Shown here one piece after another: positions 1-11,172 of a DNA stretch of 64,000 nt. The first letter of the stretch is position 1. Each line of letters starts with the position of its first letter. Made by a program: the position numbers and the translations under genes. The DNA lies in assembly GCA_022539475.1 (NCBI GenBank), contig VCMS01000006.1, forward strand, positions 140,504 through 204,503. Reading direction: 5' to 3'. Under the pieces are notes generated by a model. It did not search any database, was not told where the DNA came from, and saw only the letters and a program-made list of their open reading frames with translations. This stretch comes from Gracilaria domingensis (lineage: Eukaryota > Rhodophyta > Florideophyceae > Gracilariales > Gracilariaceae).

Positions 1-3000
1 GAGCACCAATCAGAACCGCGTGACCCATTGGATTACAAAGGACCCTTTCTATTCGAGTCAGGTGGGTTAGGACGTCATCGGTCACAGCAAACTGATCAAT
101 CATGGCCCTCCACTCATCTGATTTGCTCTTGACGTTTCCACTCATCCATGATCCACCAAGGCCTTCCTCTTCCGCAAAAACACGAAGTTTCTGATAAACG
201 AGCGTCCTAAACATAGACAGATTACCAACTTTCTTAAAGAACCGAGAACCAGCCCCATGAACATGTTCAGAGGTCCATGAAGTAAAGAGAACGTCTGACA
301 AGTTTTTCCCATGGGCACCTAGATGTTGAGAAGCAATTCTACGCAACTTACTATCGGCGACATTACGTTCCGCTGCAGAAACAAGACGGTCGCAAAACAA
401 TCTTCTGGCCTCATAAACAAATACATCTGTAACGTTGGACCATGCCTGTTCCGTAGGGATATCCAAAAGGTGACCAGAACCAAACGCAGCTTGATCCGAG
501 AGTAGGAGTTGTGTCATTCCTCGGATCCATCTACTCAATTCTCTTGGGGAGTATATGTAGTGCGGCTTCAAAGGCCCGGCTTCTCTGGGGCAGAACTCTT
601 CTTTGTTAGACCTGAAGTATTCTACCATAGCAGTCGTAACATCAGAGCTTCTAGATCCAAGTTGAGGATGATAGCTCTTGAGAAGTAAACTGACAAAGGT
701 TCCATAAATAGTGATAAGGTCCTCAAAAGTTGGCTGTTCGACATATATCACATTGCAGTGCCTCAGAAACCTTTCAGGTAATTTGTACCTGCCTGCTGTG
801 TCGTCTGGATTGCATGCTGCAACAATTTGAACACCCTCAACTGTGACCCATCTGGGAGGAGAACCCTCCCAGAATCCTCCATGTTCGGCTAAGCCACGCA
901 GAAATGATACAGAAGTCTGTGTTTCGAAAAGATCTGGTTTCTCTAGGTTCACTTCATCACAGAAAAGGACAACACGGCAACCAGCTGACTTGGGGTGAAG
1001 CACAAAAGCGCCGTTTGGGCGTTTTGATATTGTCGTACTTCCTTTCAAGGCCGCAAGAAGGTTTTCGGGTTTGGTTTCAGACGAAAAGCTAAGGCTTGTC
1101 AGAGATATATTCGGAACTTTTCGAAGAGTTGTTGTGAGCAACATGCTCTTTCCACATCCAGGAGGACCACAAAGAATCAATGGGGTTATAAACGAGTCAG
1201 GAGATGTGCCATGGCTTAAGAAATTCAGCAGAAGGGACTCCAATCGCACAGTAGTAGAGGTTGGAACCACAAGATCCGGATTACCAATGTCTGACCCACA
1301 CAATGCTTGATTCTTCGGCGGTATCAGCTCTTGGTGTTTCACGAAATGTCCATCTGAGGTTATATTCACATTCGATAGGTCAGATGGAAGGACCACTCCG
1401 GAGAGACTCTCTTGAAACTCGGAATGGCTCGCTATCACCTCCATCAATTGTTCAGTAATTCTTTTGCAATCTAACTGACTGACTCCAGCTCCAACTGCTT
1501 TGACCGTTGTCATTAGCATGATCCTCAGCATAAAAGCTCTTGGTATCTTCTGACTTGAACTCTTCATGGCGAGGTCGTGTTTGCTTTCTGACAGTGCGGA
1601 GCGAGAAGTCGAGAACTCCAACAAAGCAGATGATAGAAGAACAGTAAATGAGTTCAAGATAGATTCTAATGGCACATTCATGACATATGGGAAACTTTGA
1701 AGAGCATTTTTGGCTAGACGAACAACGAGTTGTCCAAAGTAACGTAAAAACGCTGAGTTGTGATCAGGATCACAATACTGATTAGCGATTTCCAAGACTG
1801 TTTGGCAGAAGAACTCCTCGACACCGTTGTTAGACCCAAAACATACCATCCCGCACCGTGATACTGTACTCGGGTTAGCCTGATTCAAAGCGTGAGTCTC
1901 GAATATAATCCGAGTGTTATTCAAAAGCGGTATTTGTTCACCCGTGGGCAGGGTTAGGATTCTGTTATCATCCAACACCGAATTAAGATTCTCAACCCAA
2001 TTTGGATCGACATCCCCATCGAACACCACCCAGTGGAGTGGAAAAGAGTCCTCTCCCGACGCTTTGCTCTCAACTATATATCGAAGAGTTTTCGTGAATA
2101 TCCCATCCGTCCATTCTCTTGTTAGGGGATCTAAAAAGCCGTAGAGCTCCCTCATTGACAAGAGCTTGGCGTCAATTACGGTTATCGAAGATCTCTGAGT
2201 CTTCCGCATCTCCGATTCCGAGTCGGATTCTCTTGAAAGTAAGTAAAGCTTCATGGCTTCATGAAGAATGCGCCAAGTGGTAGACTTTCCAGATCCGGAC
2301 GGGCCGACTAATATTACACCGGGCTGGTGCCTCAGTAAGCAATACAACTGCCTAACCTTCTCCATCAGGACTACATCTTCAACAAGTTTCAGTTTGGTTA
2401 CAACTTCTGAGAGAAGAATTTCGATTTCGTCCGGGAGCTTGGAAGCAAAGCATGAGGCGTTTGTAAACGATAGACCAACGGTGGCTTCATAATCGGCAAC
2501 GTGATCCATATCCAACTTTGGCTTTAAAACTTCGGCAACACCTTGAACTACAATATTCTCCTCAAACCTTGAAGTTTTGCCATCGTCACATGGATGGTTT
2601 GAAAGTGTTGCGCGGAGAAGGTTCCCGCAAGCCACGATGCAACTCTTAAGAGAACGCAAACCGAAGTCGTAATGTGAACGAGCCCCTAGAACGTTTTTCA
2701 AGCTTTCAAACAACGAAACGATCTTCTTCGAAAGAAAATCGGATGTCTTAAAACCGTTACTGAGCAAAAGCACTTCCGTAATAGATGCAGAGTCTGGTTT
2801 TGACATTGCACAAGGTCTGAAGAGCGATTTTAGATTTGCAGGAAGGTCTCGTCGTCCAGTGTAGGTGGGATTCATCGTGACAAAAATTCCGACGCCCGGT
2901 TGGATCGCAATGGGAGCACTGCCACCATGAAAATTGGGAACTTGTTTAACGCCCTGTCTGATAGATTGCTGTAGTATTGCCAATTGTCCAGAAGTCGAGG

Positions 3001-6000
3001 ATAGAATGCTTGCCGAAAGACGATTGAACTCATCAAAACAAACCCAGCACCCAACTCTACATGCTCCAGCCAAGATTCGGCCGACTGACACAGAGTCGAA
3101 AGATTCATCACAGTTAAACACAGCCACGAATCGTCCATGCATTCTACCCAGAGCCTTAACGGTCTCTGTCTTTCCCGTACCAGCCGGCCCGAAGGGACTA
3201 CCCCCGTAACCCCTCCGCAATGCTTCACTCAAAGACAGAAAGCAACGAGAAGTAACGGGAGTGTGTACCAAAGTATCCCCCATTCCAAGGTATTCCCATC
3301 CATAGTCAAAAGTCGCAGATGCGCAGCGAAGTTGCAGTGCTGTTACTCTCTCAGAGTCCTGATTGTAAGAAGCATAATATCGAACTTCATGACTCCACAG
3401 ATGACTCAAAGGGCTTCTCACATCCGCGTTGACAAGTCGACGAACAAAGTCACGCTGGTATACAACTTCCTTCAAAATTTGAACTCGTAACAGCTCGTTC
3501 CTTCTGCCAAGCCCTTGTGTATCACTACTAGCGCAGTCCATTGAGCTCAATCTCATAAGAATATCAGTAAAACGAGCCAACATTTGGCGGTAAACGCTTT
3601 CATAAGCGCCGTCCATCATGCAACTTTCGATAATCTGCGTGAAAACAATCTTTGAACCCAATAAGCAGACTTGGGCCGGAAATCTAAAGCATTTCTCCGT
3701 GAGAATAGAATGCGTATCATTCCATTCCGTCGAATAGAGAGAACCAAAGACTTTCACAGCTTCGCTGAGCGATCGCTTCAAGGTTTCTTCAATTACGCAT
3801 TGAAGGCGGGTCAGCCATTCTGTTATGCCGTCGCCCCCAGAAACACATACAGGATCTATGAAGGATATCAATTCACCTTCCTTTGATTCAGCTCTTGGTA
3901 TTTCTGTGATATGTCCATTCTTCTCGAAAGTAAGACGGGAAATACCTGGAAACAGTTTTCCAATGTGCGATGAAATACACTCCAGATCTTCGGATGTCAC
4001 AGAAAGAACTTGCAGTAGGTCATTATCTGAAAGAAAGAAGAATCTGGGGAACAGAAATCTTTGGGTCTCCAGGAACTTCGAAAGCCCCCTAACCACACCT
4101 TTCAGCTGCCCGAGCATATCATCCAGACCTTCTATTCGTTCCAAGCCTTCCAGTATCCCTTGTGCGGACTCTAGCTCCTTTCCAACGGCCAGAAAACGAA
4201 CGTGTACGTTGGAAAATACATTGAATTCTTCTTGTAGGTCGACTCGGAGCCCTTGAGAGACGACGCCAGAGCTGTCGTCCCGCCCAAACAAACTATGAAG
4301 ATGAGCCCATTGGGACTGAACGTCAACCAGCAATTCGAGGCCTGAATGGCACTCAGAAAGGCGCCTCTCCCACATTATGCGTTCCGATTCGAACAGTCTG
4401 GCATGTCGCGAGCTTTGCATAGTTTCCAGAGCCTGCAGATGTTCATCGAGGTCATTCAGCAAGTCTGGAATCTCTTGCAAAATTGCTACGCCAAAGTGAA
4501 ACGAGAACGAGCATTTTCGTCCGGTCCATACCTTCGCAATATTGCTAAGGAAGTCACACAACGCCGCCTCCCCCGCAGCATTTTCAAGGACATTGCGCAA
4601 GTAGACTTCATGGCCACTAAGATTTAACTCCCACAGCAGACTCACAGGGGTGTCTCCAAGTCTGACCTCTGGATAAGATTGTCCGAAAAAGCGTTGTAGT
4701 AAGTCCCTTTCGCGCGGCGGCGAAAGCTCCACGGACCAGAGATCAGATAGACTTGAATTCGCCTTTATAAACTTCGACGTTATTTCAGTCAAGCGCTTTG
4801 CTTCTCTCTTTGCTCCAGTGGCTTTGCCGATTGCCACAATTTCCTTTTGAAGACATTCCAGCTCGTCGTTCAACGTGCTAGGTTCGACAGATTTGAAAGA
4901 CTTTCGTAACATGTTTTGTAAGCACTGTTCTACATCCTTAAGGCGCTTAATTCCTTCCTTCACCCTCCGAAGTTCCTGAAGCACATTCCCAGGCGCCTTT
5001 CTTTCTGGTAGATGATCACTCCCGAGTGCCTTTCCAATGCGCTCTAGGTCTTCTCCGTGGCTCTCCAAAAGAGTTAGTTGATGTTCAAGGTCCTGGAGAA
5101 GCACTTCAGATTCGATGAAACCCTCTCTACCAGCTACATCGTTTCGAATTGTCTGAAAGTCTTCAAATAATCCAGCCAATTTGTTCTGATGTACTTTTCT
5201 CTCTTCTTCGTATTTCTGAAGCAGAATACCCTTGTTCAGAAGCACAGATTTGCTTCGATGATCATAGGAATCAGAAAGCTCTTCAAAATGTGACCTTAGA
5301 CTATCAGCCAGAATCCATGTCTCGGTTGATCTTGGCTTGAACAATGAACTATCGTTGAGACGCAGGGAAATGTTTTCAAACTTGTTCTCCAAGGATTCAA
5401 GATTGTGAATCGTTGAGCTGAGTATCGGTAGATACTTCTCTTTGATTCTTTGAAGCTCCAACAAGTTACCCATACCACTACTATTCACAGTATTCTTGAG
5501 GACCGATAGTGCTACTGATATGTCCTTGTAGCAGGTTTGAGATGTCTCAGCAGCTTTTATCGCGAAGCGATGAGATAGATTGTTGAGAAGCTTATGCAGA
5601 TTGCCTCGAACGTGATTACTCAATGCTCCACAATCTAACGACAAAGGGTGGTCAGAACCAAGTGAGAATAGTGGAAGGTCATGAAGAGCCCTAATTTCTT
5701 CGATCTGGCAGACAAGAAACTCAAGAATTTCGGGCAGTTCCGGCAATTCATGCTCCAAAGAAGGAATACAAGTTTCATCTGTAACAAGGAAACGCTTGAA
5801 GACGTTCCACTCTCCTAATCTTTCAGAAACCCGGATTCGCAGATCACCAATTGCCGAAAACGGGTCCTGTGGTTTAGAAGAGTTTGTCAAAGCACCAGCT
5901 GATTGCATATGAAACGAAGTAAGACCATAGCAAGTTTCCGCCCAGGAATCATTAGATTCGAAAATTCCTGCAAGACCGGTGCATAGAAACCTCGCAAAAC

Positions 6001-8620
6001 CGTCGTAGGTATGACCAAGAGATTGATAGACGAGTCTTTCAAAATTGGTTATATCAGGCGCGCACGAGATCAGTCTATGCCCAGAGGAAGAAACCGTGTT
6101 GATAAATATCGTTGGGAGGAGAAGTTCGTCCATATGCAGGGCCTTCAACCAACAATGCTGCAAATTCTTCAAAAGCTGTACGACAGCCTCAGTAATTAAC
6201 GGCATCCAGGTTGTATGCAGATAACGTTCTACATCAAAATCCGTGAAGCGTCCGACCACTGTTTCTTTCGCCCTGGAAAACGCTCTCATCTCATTCACCA
6301 CATGGTGCTTTGCTTCTTCACTGAGACTGCCTCGGGATAGACATGGAAGAATTCTTTTCAAGTTTACTAGAGAGACAACCATGTCTCGGTCACATTCTAA
6401 GAGAATTTGAGCTCCATAACACAATGAAGAGCAAAGCTCAAGTACCTCCGTCGAATAATTTTCGAGCTCCCGAAGCGAATGATTCCAAAATGTCTTGAAA
6501 CCTCTTTCGAGCAAAGCGTAAGCTTTGTCTAACTCAGGTTCTAGTAGGCAAGAGAGACGAAGAAACTGCGTGTCCTCCATTGATGATATGCTGAGACACG
6601 TCCTGTTGAAGCAACGAAGAGCTTCATCGATTTTAGAATGTACTGCAAGTAAAGATTTGCTGGAACGAGCCAGCTCCAAATGTTTCTCATTGAACACGGA
6701 GTGGAGATCGCGATCCTGACGAACAGAACGCACGACTTCAAAAACTCTTAATGTGTTGGAAGATAGACAAGGGAGAATCTGTACCTGTTCATCCGTAGTT
6801 TTGACCAAGGTGAAGAGCGGAAGACAAAGTTCGTCGGCAGCTATCTTTTTCACCCATGACAAGAACTTCTCCGATGGATTGACCTTTCGACCAAACCGTA
6901 AAATCTCAGCAGAGAATTCCCTTACGTCAAGAATGTAGGGTATGTTTGATTCGCCACAAACATCCTTGAGATTCATATCCATGGAAAACACGCGTTTACT
7001 CAACAAACGAGATTCCATTAAAAACGTACAGATTGCAAGAGATGAGTTCGATTTATCACGAGCTAGTCTTTCCATCATTACTTGATGTCGCTTTTTCAGT
7101 ATACAAAGTGTCTTAGAGCCAAGCTCCAGAACGGAACTGATAGCGCTTGTGATGACTGAGACCATGAAGGACTTATCCAAGACGCACTTAAACCCTCTTA
7201 GAGACACAGCCAGTTCCTCAAAGCTACTCGCATTCTTCGCGATATCCGAATAGTTGGACGAAAGGGTCTCTTCAATCTTTGAAATACTAGATCGATAGAC
7301 AGCTCTTTTTTCATCCCAAAACAACTGTTCCTTGGTTTTGAGATCAAAATGGTTCAAAGACTTGCATTGATCAACCAGTATAGCCAATCCACGGTCTAAG
7401 GCTTCAATCTGATTTGAGGACATTCTTTGCCTGGAGGATAGAAACGTGAGAACAGACCGAATGGCATGATGATCAGATCGCAGCTCATGCACTTGCATGA
7501 GATGCTTTTGAAGGTCTTTCAGAGGCGATTTTTGCCTTGGAGGTATGGCCTCTCCCATCTTGCGTGCTGAATCCCTCGCAACCTTTCGACAGTGATCGAA
7601 ACCAGTCTCCCAAGTCTCGAAAAGTTCGCAACATGCATCAAATATACAAGTAAACTGTTGATACGGCAGAGATAGAAGACCGCCATCGATAAGAAGAATA
7701 CGCTGCATCGAGTGACTGACGTCTGAAGCCATGGCATCAGTTAGACTAAGAACCCTTTCAATAGACAAAGACGACATTCTCAACTTGGTGACAATATGTT
7801 CGAGAAGTTCAGTTACACCTTTCTTCAACGTTTGAATATCATCAGCAGTTCGAATAGAAACAAGCGGGAGTCCGTGGAGAAATTTTAAAACCGCTGCTGC
7901 TTTTCGGCGAGAGCTGTCAATCGAAGTTGTAGCGTTTAACAGAAAACCAGTCGCCCTTCGTTTGCGAGCAAGTATTTCCAGGGAGATCTTAACAGATTGT
8001 GATGCCAGAGAAGTGCGCGCTGACAGAAGCGCGGCATCCAATGAACTCCAGAATACCGTTTCCTCTTCCACAGATAACAAACTTTTGGGGCCATCTTTCG
8101 CAATTTGAACGACACGATCGGTCGCTCTAGTCCATGTGAGAACATTAGCCTGCAACTGATTCAAAACGGAATTGTTGTTGATGAATTGCTCTGGAAAATC
8201 ATCAATGGAGGAGGCACCATCCTGTACATATTTCTTCACATCTGAATGTAACGGGAATTCGGGAGGGTCGACAGAGACAAGTCTGCCCTTCGCAATCATA
8301 TCGAGTGCCACAGAGGCTTCCCGAATCCTTTTTCGCAGTGCATCACGCTCTGGCAGAGCCACTCCAACTTTGGCCGCATATGTGTCAGAAAGAGGAAGAA
8401 CGGCCGTTTCAAGTACCGCACGCAACGAAGGAAGCGGACAATCAGCCTGTGCCCCAAGAACAAGAGTGTCATACTTCTTTCCTCTTCGAATCAGCGCAAT
8501 TGTAGATCCATCGTCTGCCTTGAGAAGGCACGTTCGGCCGTCTTCCAAGTTCGAAATCGTTTGCTGGGGGTCGGTGATTCCAAGGTTAGAAAGTGTTGTC
8601 GCAACCGTATCATACTCCAT
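1..8620 (-). CDS. DYNC1H1-like: Cytoplasmic dynein heavy chain, N-terminal part (runs off left edge)
   Basis: Minus-end-directed microtubule motor subunit, here the tail and the first part of the AAA ring. One frame from the ATG at 8620 keeps phase to base 1, about 2,873 codons, and I met no stop or intron. AAA1 has P-loop GPAGTGKTE (about residue 1810) and Walker B CFDEFNRL, followed by FVTMNPTYTGRRDLPANLK. AAA2 has GPSGSGKST (about 2105) and WVVFDGDVDPNWVENLNSV. AAA3 has GPPGCGKS (about 2485) and VVLFCDEVNL. The window ends at GHAVLIGA, just before the AAA4 P-loop, so AAA4-6, the stalk and the microtubule-binding domain lie outside. Spacing of the P-loops matches cytoplasmic dynein 1. The long tail is poorly conserved, as is usual. 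An axonemal identity is less likely, because AAA2 and AAA3 read like the cytoplasmic type. Start chosen as the first ATG of the open frame. Confidence 0.93.
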   Translation of the reverse strand, partial: MEYDTVATTLSNLGITDPQQTISNLEDGRTCLLKADDGSTIALIRRGKKYDTLVLGAQADCPLPSLRAVLETAVLPLSDTYAAKVGVALPERDALRKRIREASVALDMIAKGRLVSVDPPEFPLHSDVKKYVQDGASSIDDFPEQFINNNSVLNQLQANVLTWTRATDRVVQIAKDGPKSLLSVEEETVFWSSLDAALLSARTSLASQSVKISLEILARKRRATGFLLNATTSIDSSRRKAAAVLKFLHGLPLVSIRTADDIQTLKKGVTELLEHIVTKLRMSSLSIERVLSLTDAMASDVSHSMQRILLIDGGLLSLPYQQFTCIFDACCELFETWETGFDHCRKVARDSARKMGEAIPPRQKSPLKDLQKHLMQVHELRSDHHAIRSVLTFLSSRQRMSSNQIEALDRGLAILVDQCKSLNHFDLKTKEQLFWDEKRAVYRSSISKIEETLSSNYSDIAKNASSFEELAVSLRGFKCVLDKSFMVSVITSAISSVLELGSKTLCILKKRHQVMMERLARDKSNSSLAICTFLMESRLLSKRVFSMDMNLKDVCGESNIPYILDVREFSAEILRFGRKVNPSEKFLSWVKKIAADELCLPLFTLVKTTDEQVQILPCLSSNTLRVFEVVRSVRQDRDLHSVFNEKHLELARSSKSLLAVHSKIDEALRCFNRTCLSISSMEDTQFLRLSCLLEPELDKAYALLERGFKTFWNHSLRELENYSTEVLELCSSLCYGAQILLECDRDMVVSLVNLKRILPCLSRGSLSEEAKHHVVNEMRAFSRAKETVVGRFTDFDVERYLHTTWMPLITEAVVQLLKNLQHCWLKALHMDELLLPTIFINTVSSSGHRLISCAPDITNFERLVYQSLGHTYDGFARFLCTGLAGIFESNDSWAETCYGLTSFHMQSAGALTNSSKPQDPFSAIGDLRIRVSERLGEWNVFKRFLVTDETCIPSLEHELPELPEILEFLVCQIEEIRALHDLPLFSLGSDHPLSLDCGALSNHVRGNLHKLLNNLSHRFAIKAAETSQTCYKDISVALSVLKNTVNSSGMGNLLELQRIKEKYLPILSSTIHNLESLENKFENISLRLNDSSLFKPRSTETWILADSLRSHFEELSDSYDHRSKSVLLNKGILLQKYEEERKVHQNKLAGLFEDFQTIRNDVAGREGFIESEVLLQDLEHQLTLLESHGEDLERIGKALGSDHLPERKAPGNVLQELRRVKEGIKRLKDVEQCLQNMLRKSFKSVEPSTLNDELECLQKEIVAIGKATGAKREAKRLTEITSKFIKANSSLSDLWSVELSPPRERDLLQRFFGQSYPEVRLGDTPVSLLWELNLSGHEVYLRNVLENAAGEAALCDFLSNIAKVWTGRKCSFSFHFGVAILQEIPDLLNDLDEHLQALETMQSSRHARLFESERIMWERRLSECHSGLELLVDVQSQWAHLHSLFGRDDSSGVVSQGLRVDLQEEFNVFSNVHVRFLAVGKELESAQGILEGLERIEGLDDMLGQLKGVVRGLSKFLETQRFLFPRFFFLSDNDLLQVLSVTSEDLECISSHIGKLFPGISRLTFEKNGHITEIPRAESKEGELISFIDPVCVSGGDGITEWLTRLQCVIEETLKRSLSEAVKVFGSLYSTEWNDTHSILTEKCFRFPAQVCLLGSKIVFTQIIESCMMDGAYESVYRQMLARFTDILMRLSSMDCASSDTQGLGRRNELLRVQILKEVVYQRDFVRRLVNADVRSPLSHLWSHEVRYYASYNQDSERVTALQLRCASATFDYGWEYLGMGDTLVHTPVTSRCFLSLSEALRRGYGGSPFGPAGTGKTETVKALGRMHGRFVAVFNCDESFDSVSVGRILAGACRVGCWVCFDEFNRLSASILSSTSGQLAILQQSIRQGVKQVPNFHGGSAPIAIQPGVGIFVTMNPTYTGRRDLPANLKSLFRPCAMSKPDSASITEVLLLSNGFKTSDFLSKKIVSLFESLKNVLGARSHYDFGLRSLKSCIVACGNLLRATLSNHPCDDGKTSRFEENIVVQGVAEVLKPKLDMDHVADYEATVGLSFTNASCFASKLPDEIEILLSEVVTKLKLVEDVVLMEKVRQLYCLLRHQPGVILVGPSGSGKSTTWRILHEAMKLYLLSRESDSESEMRKTQRSSITVIDAKLLSMRELYGFLDPLTREWTDGIFTKTLRYIVESKASGEDSFPLHWVVFDGDVDPNWVENLNSVLDDNRILTLPTGEQIPLLNNTRIIFETHALNQANPSTVSRCGMVCFGSNNGVEEFFCQTVLEIANQYCDPDHNSAFLRYFGQLVVRLAKNALQSFPYVMNVPLESILNSFTVLLSSALLEFSTSRSALSESKHDLAMKSSSQKIPRAFMLRIMLMTTVKAVGAGVSQLDCKRITEQLMEVIASHSEFQESLSGVVLPSDLSNVNITSDGHFVKHQELIPPKNQALCGSDIGNPDLVVPTSTTVRLESLLLNFLSHGTSPDSFITPLILCGPPGCGKSMLLTTTLRKVPNISLTSLSFSSETKPENLLAALKGSTTISKRPNGAFVLHPKSAGCRVVLFCDEVNLEKPDLFETQTSVSFLRGLAEHGGFWEGSPPRWVTVEGVQIVAACNPDDTAGRYKLPERFLRHCNVIYVEQPTFEDLITIYGTFVSLLLKSYHPQLGSRSSDVTTAMVEYFRSNKEEFCPREAGPLKPHYIYSPRELSRWIRGMTQLLLSDQAAFGSGHLLDIPTEQAWSNVTDVFVYEARRLFCDRLVSAAERNVADSKLRRIASQHLGAHGKNLSDVLFTSWTSEHVHGAGSRFFKKVGNLSMFRTLVYQKLRVFAEEEGLGGSWMSGNVKSKSDEWRAMIDQFAVTDDVLTHLTRIERVLCNPMGHAVLIGA

Positions 8621-9517
8621 TCTGTGCTCGGGAGATGGCAGATAGTTCGATTGACAAGAAGGCTAGCCCCACGGCGTAGGGAAAGACTTGTTAAGAAAGC
8701 TGGCTGGTTGAAGCGGCATGTGTTCGCTGATCAAGACGGCATACCGAAGATATCACCCAATGCATCAGCATCACATCGGTTCAGTTTCAACATACCGAAT
8801 GGCGGGAAACGCACTGGTGCCTGTTTCGAAAGAGATTTAAATACCTGTACTCGGGGAACCAAATACAGGGGAACATAGGCCTAATATGAACTAAGCGTAC
8901 GTGGACACAGCTTTCGTTCATGCACGCCGAGCGGGTATTACAAGGATACCCTTCGAAGCCCTCGGTAGCCCTTGCGACGAAGACGAAACGTATTCGCTTA
9001 CTGGGAAATGATTGGATGACCATCAAGTTGCATCCAGGGCCCTTACGTTTGAAACTCTGAAAGCATCGAAAGAAACTTCATCTTGAGCGTAACTTACGAA
9101 GTCAGAACACGTACATATACGTGTACCTGTAGCACACATAGAAAACGCCGTACAATCATACGAATATAATTGGATTCTTGAGAACATGGCAAATTAATTT
9201 GATTTGGCAGATCCTTGCACTGTCGCAGTTCGGCTATCGATCATTGGCATGATTCCGTGCCGCCGCCGGTATATTTCTCCTCAAAGATAGTCTTCCCAGT
9301 CCATCACTTTAGTCCATTTAAGCAACGAGTGTTGGGCATGCTCTTGGGCCCTCGTGAAAACAACAGAGAACAAGACTTGGTTAACCTTTTGGTCAGTATA
9401 AAGCTGCAGAGACTGAACTGTTGCATTCCCAAGACGTGAAAATTCGCTCCACGACCGAGGCTTTATTACGACTCGAAGACACAGAAACGGTTACGTTACG
9501 CGACGTTACGCCTGAAG
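8621..9517. promoter_or_regulatory. Divergent intergenic region between dynein and NMD3
   Basis: About 0.9 kb separates the two divergent start codons and must contain both promoters. I see no coding frame with family resemblance. A GTAAGT-like 5' splice sequence reads on the minus strand near 9095, so a dynein 5'-UTR intron is possible but unproven. A short palindrome (ACACGTA-CATA-TACGTGT) lies near 9107-9124. Confidence 0.5.
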
Positions 9518-11131
9518 ATGGACACCATGGACTTGGATTCACCCGCTGGTCCTCCCATTCGCACCCTCCCTACTATTTTGTGTTGTCTCTGTGGTGTACC
9601 CATCACAGCAAATCCCTCGAATATGTGTGTGAGCTGCATTCGTGGTCAGGTTGACATCACAGAAAACATTCCAAAGATATCAAGCATTTATTATTGCAAA
9701 GGCTGTGCAAGATATCTTCAACCCCCGAAGCATTGGGTTGCTGCCGAACTGGAATCAAAAGAACTGCTCACGCTTTGTATCAAGCGCTTGAAAGGGTTAA
9801 ACAAAGTGAAGCTTGTGGATGCAGGATTTCAATGGACAGAACCGCATTCGCGTCGAATTCGTGTTAGACTGCTCGTTCAGAAGGAAGTGTTCCATAATAC
9901 CATATTACAGCAGGAGTTCGTCGTTGAATTTGTTGTCGAATATCAACAATGCGATATGTGCAAGAGAGATGCCGCAGACATAGATGAATGGCAAGCTGTA
10001 GTGCAAGCGCGGCAAAAAGTGCTTCACAAAAGAACATTTCTCTACTTGGAACAGCTGATCATCAAACATGGTGCTCATGAGGATACTGTTGGTATAAAAG
10101 CCCATCCCGATGGTCTCGACTTCTACTTTCTTCATAGAAGTCATGCCATGCGTTTCGTATCATTCTTAAACCATGTTGTTCCCATTCGCACAAAACAAGC
10201 TGATCACCTTGTGTCTCATGATGCAAACTCAAACACATATAGGTACAAGTATACCTTTTCGGTTGAAATCCTCCCGTTGTGCAAGGATGATATCGTATGT
10301 CTACCACCAAAAGTCCATGTCATTCTAGGCGGTATAGGACCTCTTGTCCTTGTCACTAAAGTATCCACGACAATATCGATAATCGATCCGCTCACTCTCC
10401 AAACCGCCGAAATGTCAGGGTCACTGTATTGGAAGTATTCGTTTCCAGCGTTGATGAGTTTTAAGCAGGGCACAGAGTTCATCGTTCTCGATGTGGAGAA
10501 AACAAAAGAACGAAAGAACAGATGGTGTTTAGCAGACGCTACCGTTGCCCGCTCTGTAGACTACGGAAGGAATGATAACCAATACTACCTCTCCACCCAT
10601 CTTGGCAACTTTCTAAACCCAGGAGATCTGGCCCTTGGATACGACCTTGGGAACGCCGTTTACAATGAGTCCCTATTAGCGGGTCACAAGCGACTCGAAG
10701 TTCCTGATTTTCTGCTCTTCAAGAAGACCTACTCGAAAAAGAACCGTTCCAAACGCCGTCAGTGGAGGTTAAAGCGTTTGAATATGGAGCTCGATGATAC
10801 TGTCGTTGAGACAGGGAACAGAAAGTCAAATCTTGATCCCATAGCGCGAATGGCCGCAGAACAAGAGGAATTCCTCCAAGATTTGGAGCAGGATCGAGAA
10901 CTTCGGGCTCATATTAATATGTACAAAGCTCCTACGAAAGGGAAACAAGCATCGTCTAGAATGGATGTGGACCAGGGTAGCAGTACTGGTGCACCACAAC
11001 CCAAAAACGAGTCTGGCGAAGAACAAGAGGATGATGAAGAGTACCCTGAAGTACCTATTGAAGAGCTGCTTGAAGGTCTCAATATTCAAGATGATCCAGA
11101 GGGTGTCCTTGATTCGAATTCGGCTACATGA
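9518..11131 (+). CDS. NMD3: 60S ribosomal export adaptor NMD3
   Basis: NMD3 binds the pre-60S subunit in the nucleus and recruits the CRM1 exportin through C-terminal export signals. The 537-residue single-exon frame starts at ATG 9518; a second ATG lies three codons on. The N-terminal third has the paired CxxC zinc motifs of the family (CCLCG, CVSC, YYCKGCARYLQPPKHW, then QQCDMCKRDAADIDEW). The middle has the conserved segment with DGLDFYF and SHDANSNTYRYKYTF. The C-terminus is acidic with leucine-containing stretches (EEYPEVPIEELLEGLNI), as expected for export signals. Length agrees with other eukaryotic NMD3 proteins (about 500-520). Confidence 0.96.
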   Translation: MDTMDLDSPAGPPIRTLPTILCCLCGVPITANPSNMCVSCIRGQVDITENIPKISSIYYCKGCARYLQPPKHWVAAELESKELLTLCIKRLKGLNKVKLVDAGFQWTEPHSRRIRVRLLVQKEVFHNTILQQEFVVEFVVEYQQCDMCKRDAADIDEWQAVVQARQKVLHKRTFLYLEQLIIKHGAHEDTVGIKAHPDGLDFYFLHRSHAMRFVSFLNHVVPIRTKQADHLVSHDANSNTYRYKYTFSVEILPLCKDDIVCLPPKVHVILGGIGPLVLVTKVSTTISIIDPLTLQTAEMSGSLYWKYSFPALMSFKQGTEFIVLDVEKTKERKNRWCLADATVARSVDYGRNDNQYYLSTHLGNFLNPGDLALGYDLGNAVYNESLLAGHKRLEVPDFLLFKKTYSKKNRSKRRQWRLKRLNMELDDTVVETGNRKSNLDPIARMAAEQEEFLQDLEQDRELRAHINMYKAPTKGKQASSRMDVDQGSSTGAPQPKNESGEEQEDDEEYPEVPIEELLEGLNIQDDPEGVLDSNSAT

Positions 11132-11172
11132 TGTTTGCATAATCTATGGTCTGCAAATTCTTTAATGATAAA

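Noticed and set aside
2268-3490. Several plus-strand frames of 70-140 codons inside the dynein gene
   Set aside because: They lie opposite a continuous frame with clear AAA motifs and have no family resemblance; they are shadows.
1-8620. Midasin (MDN1) as identity for the giant AAA protein
   Set aside because: FGPAGTGKTE with WVVFDGDVDPNWVENLNSV and CDEVNL spacing is dynein-specific; midasin lacks these strings.
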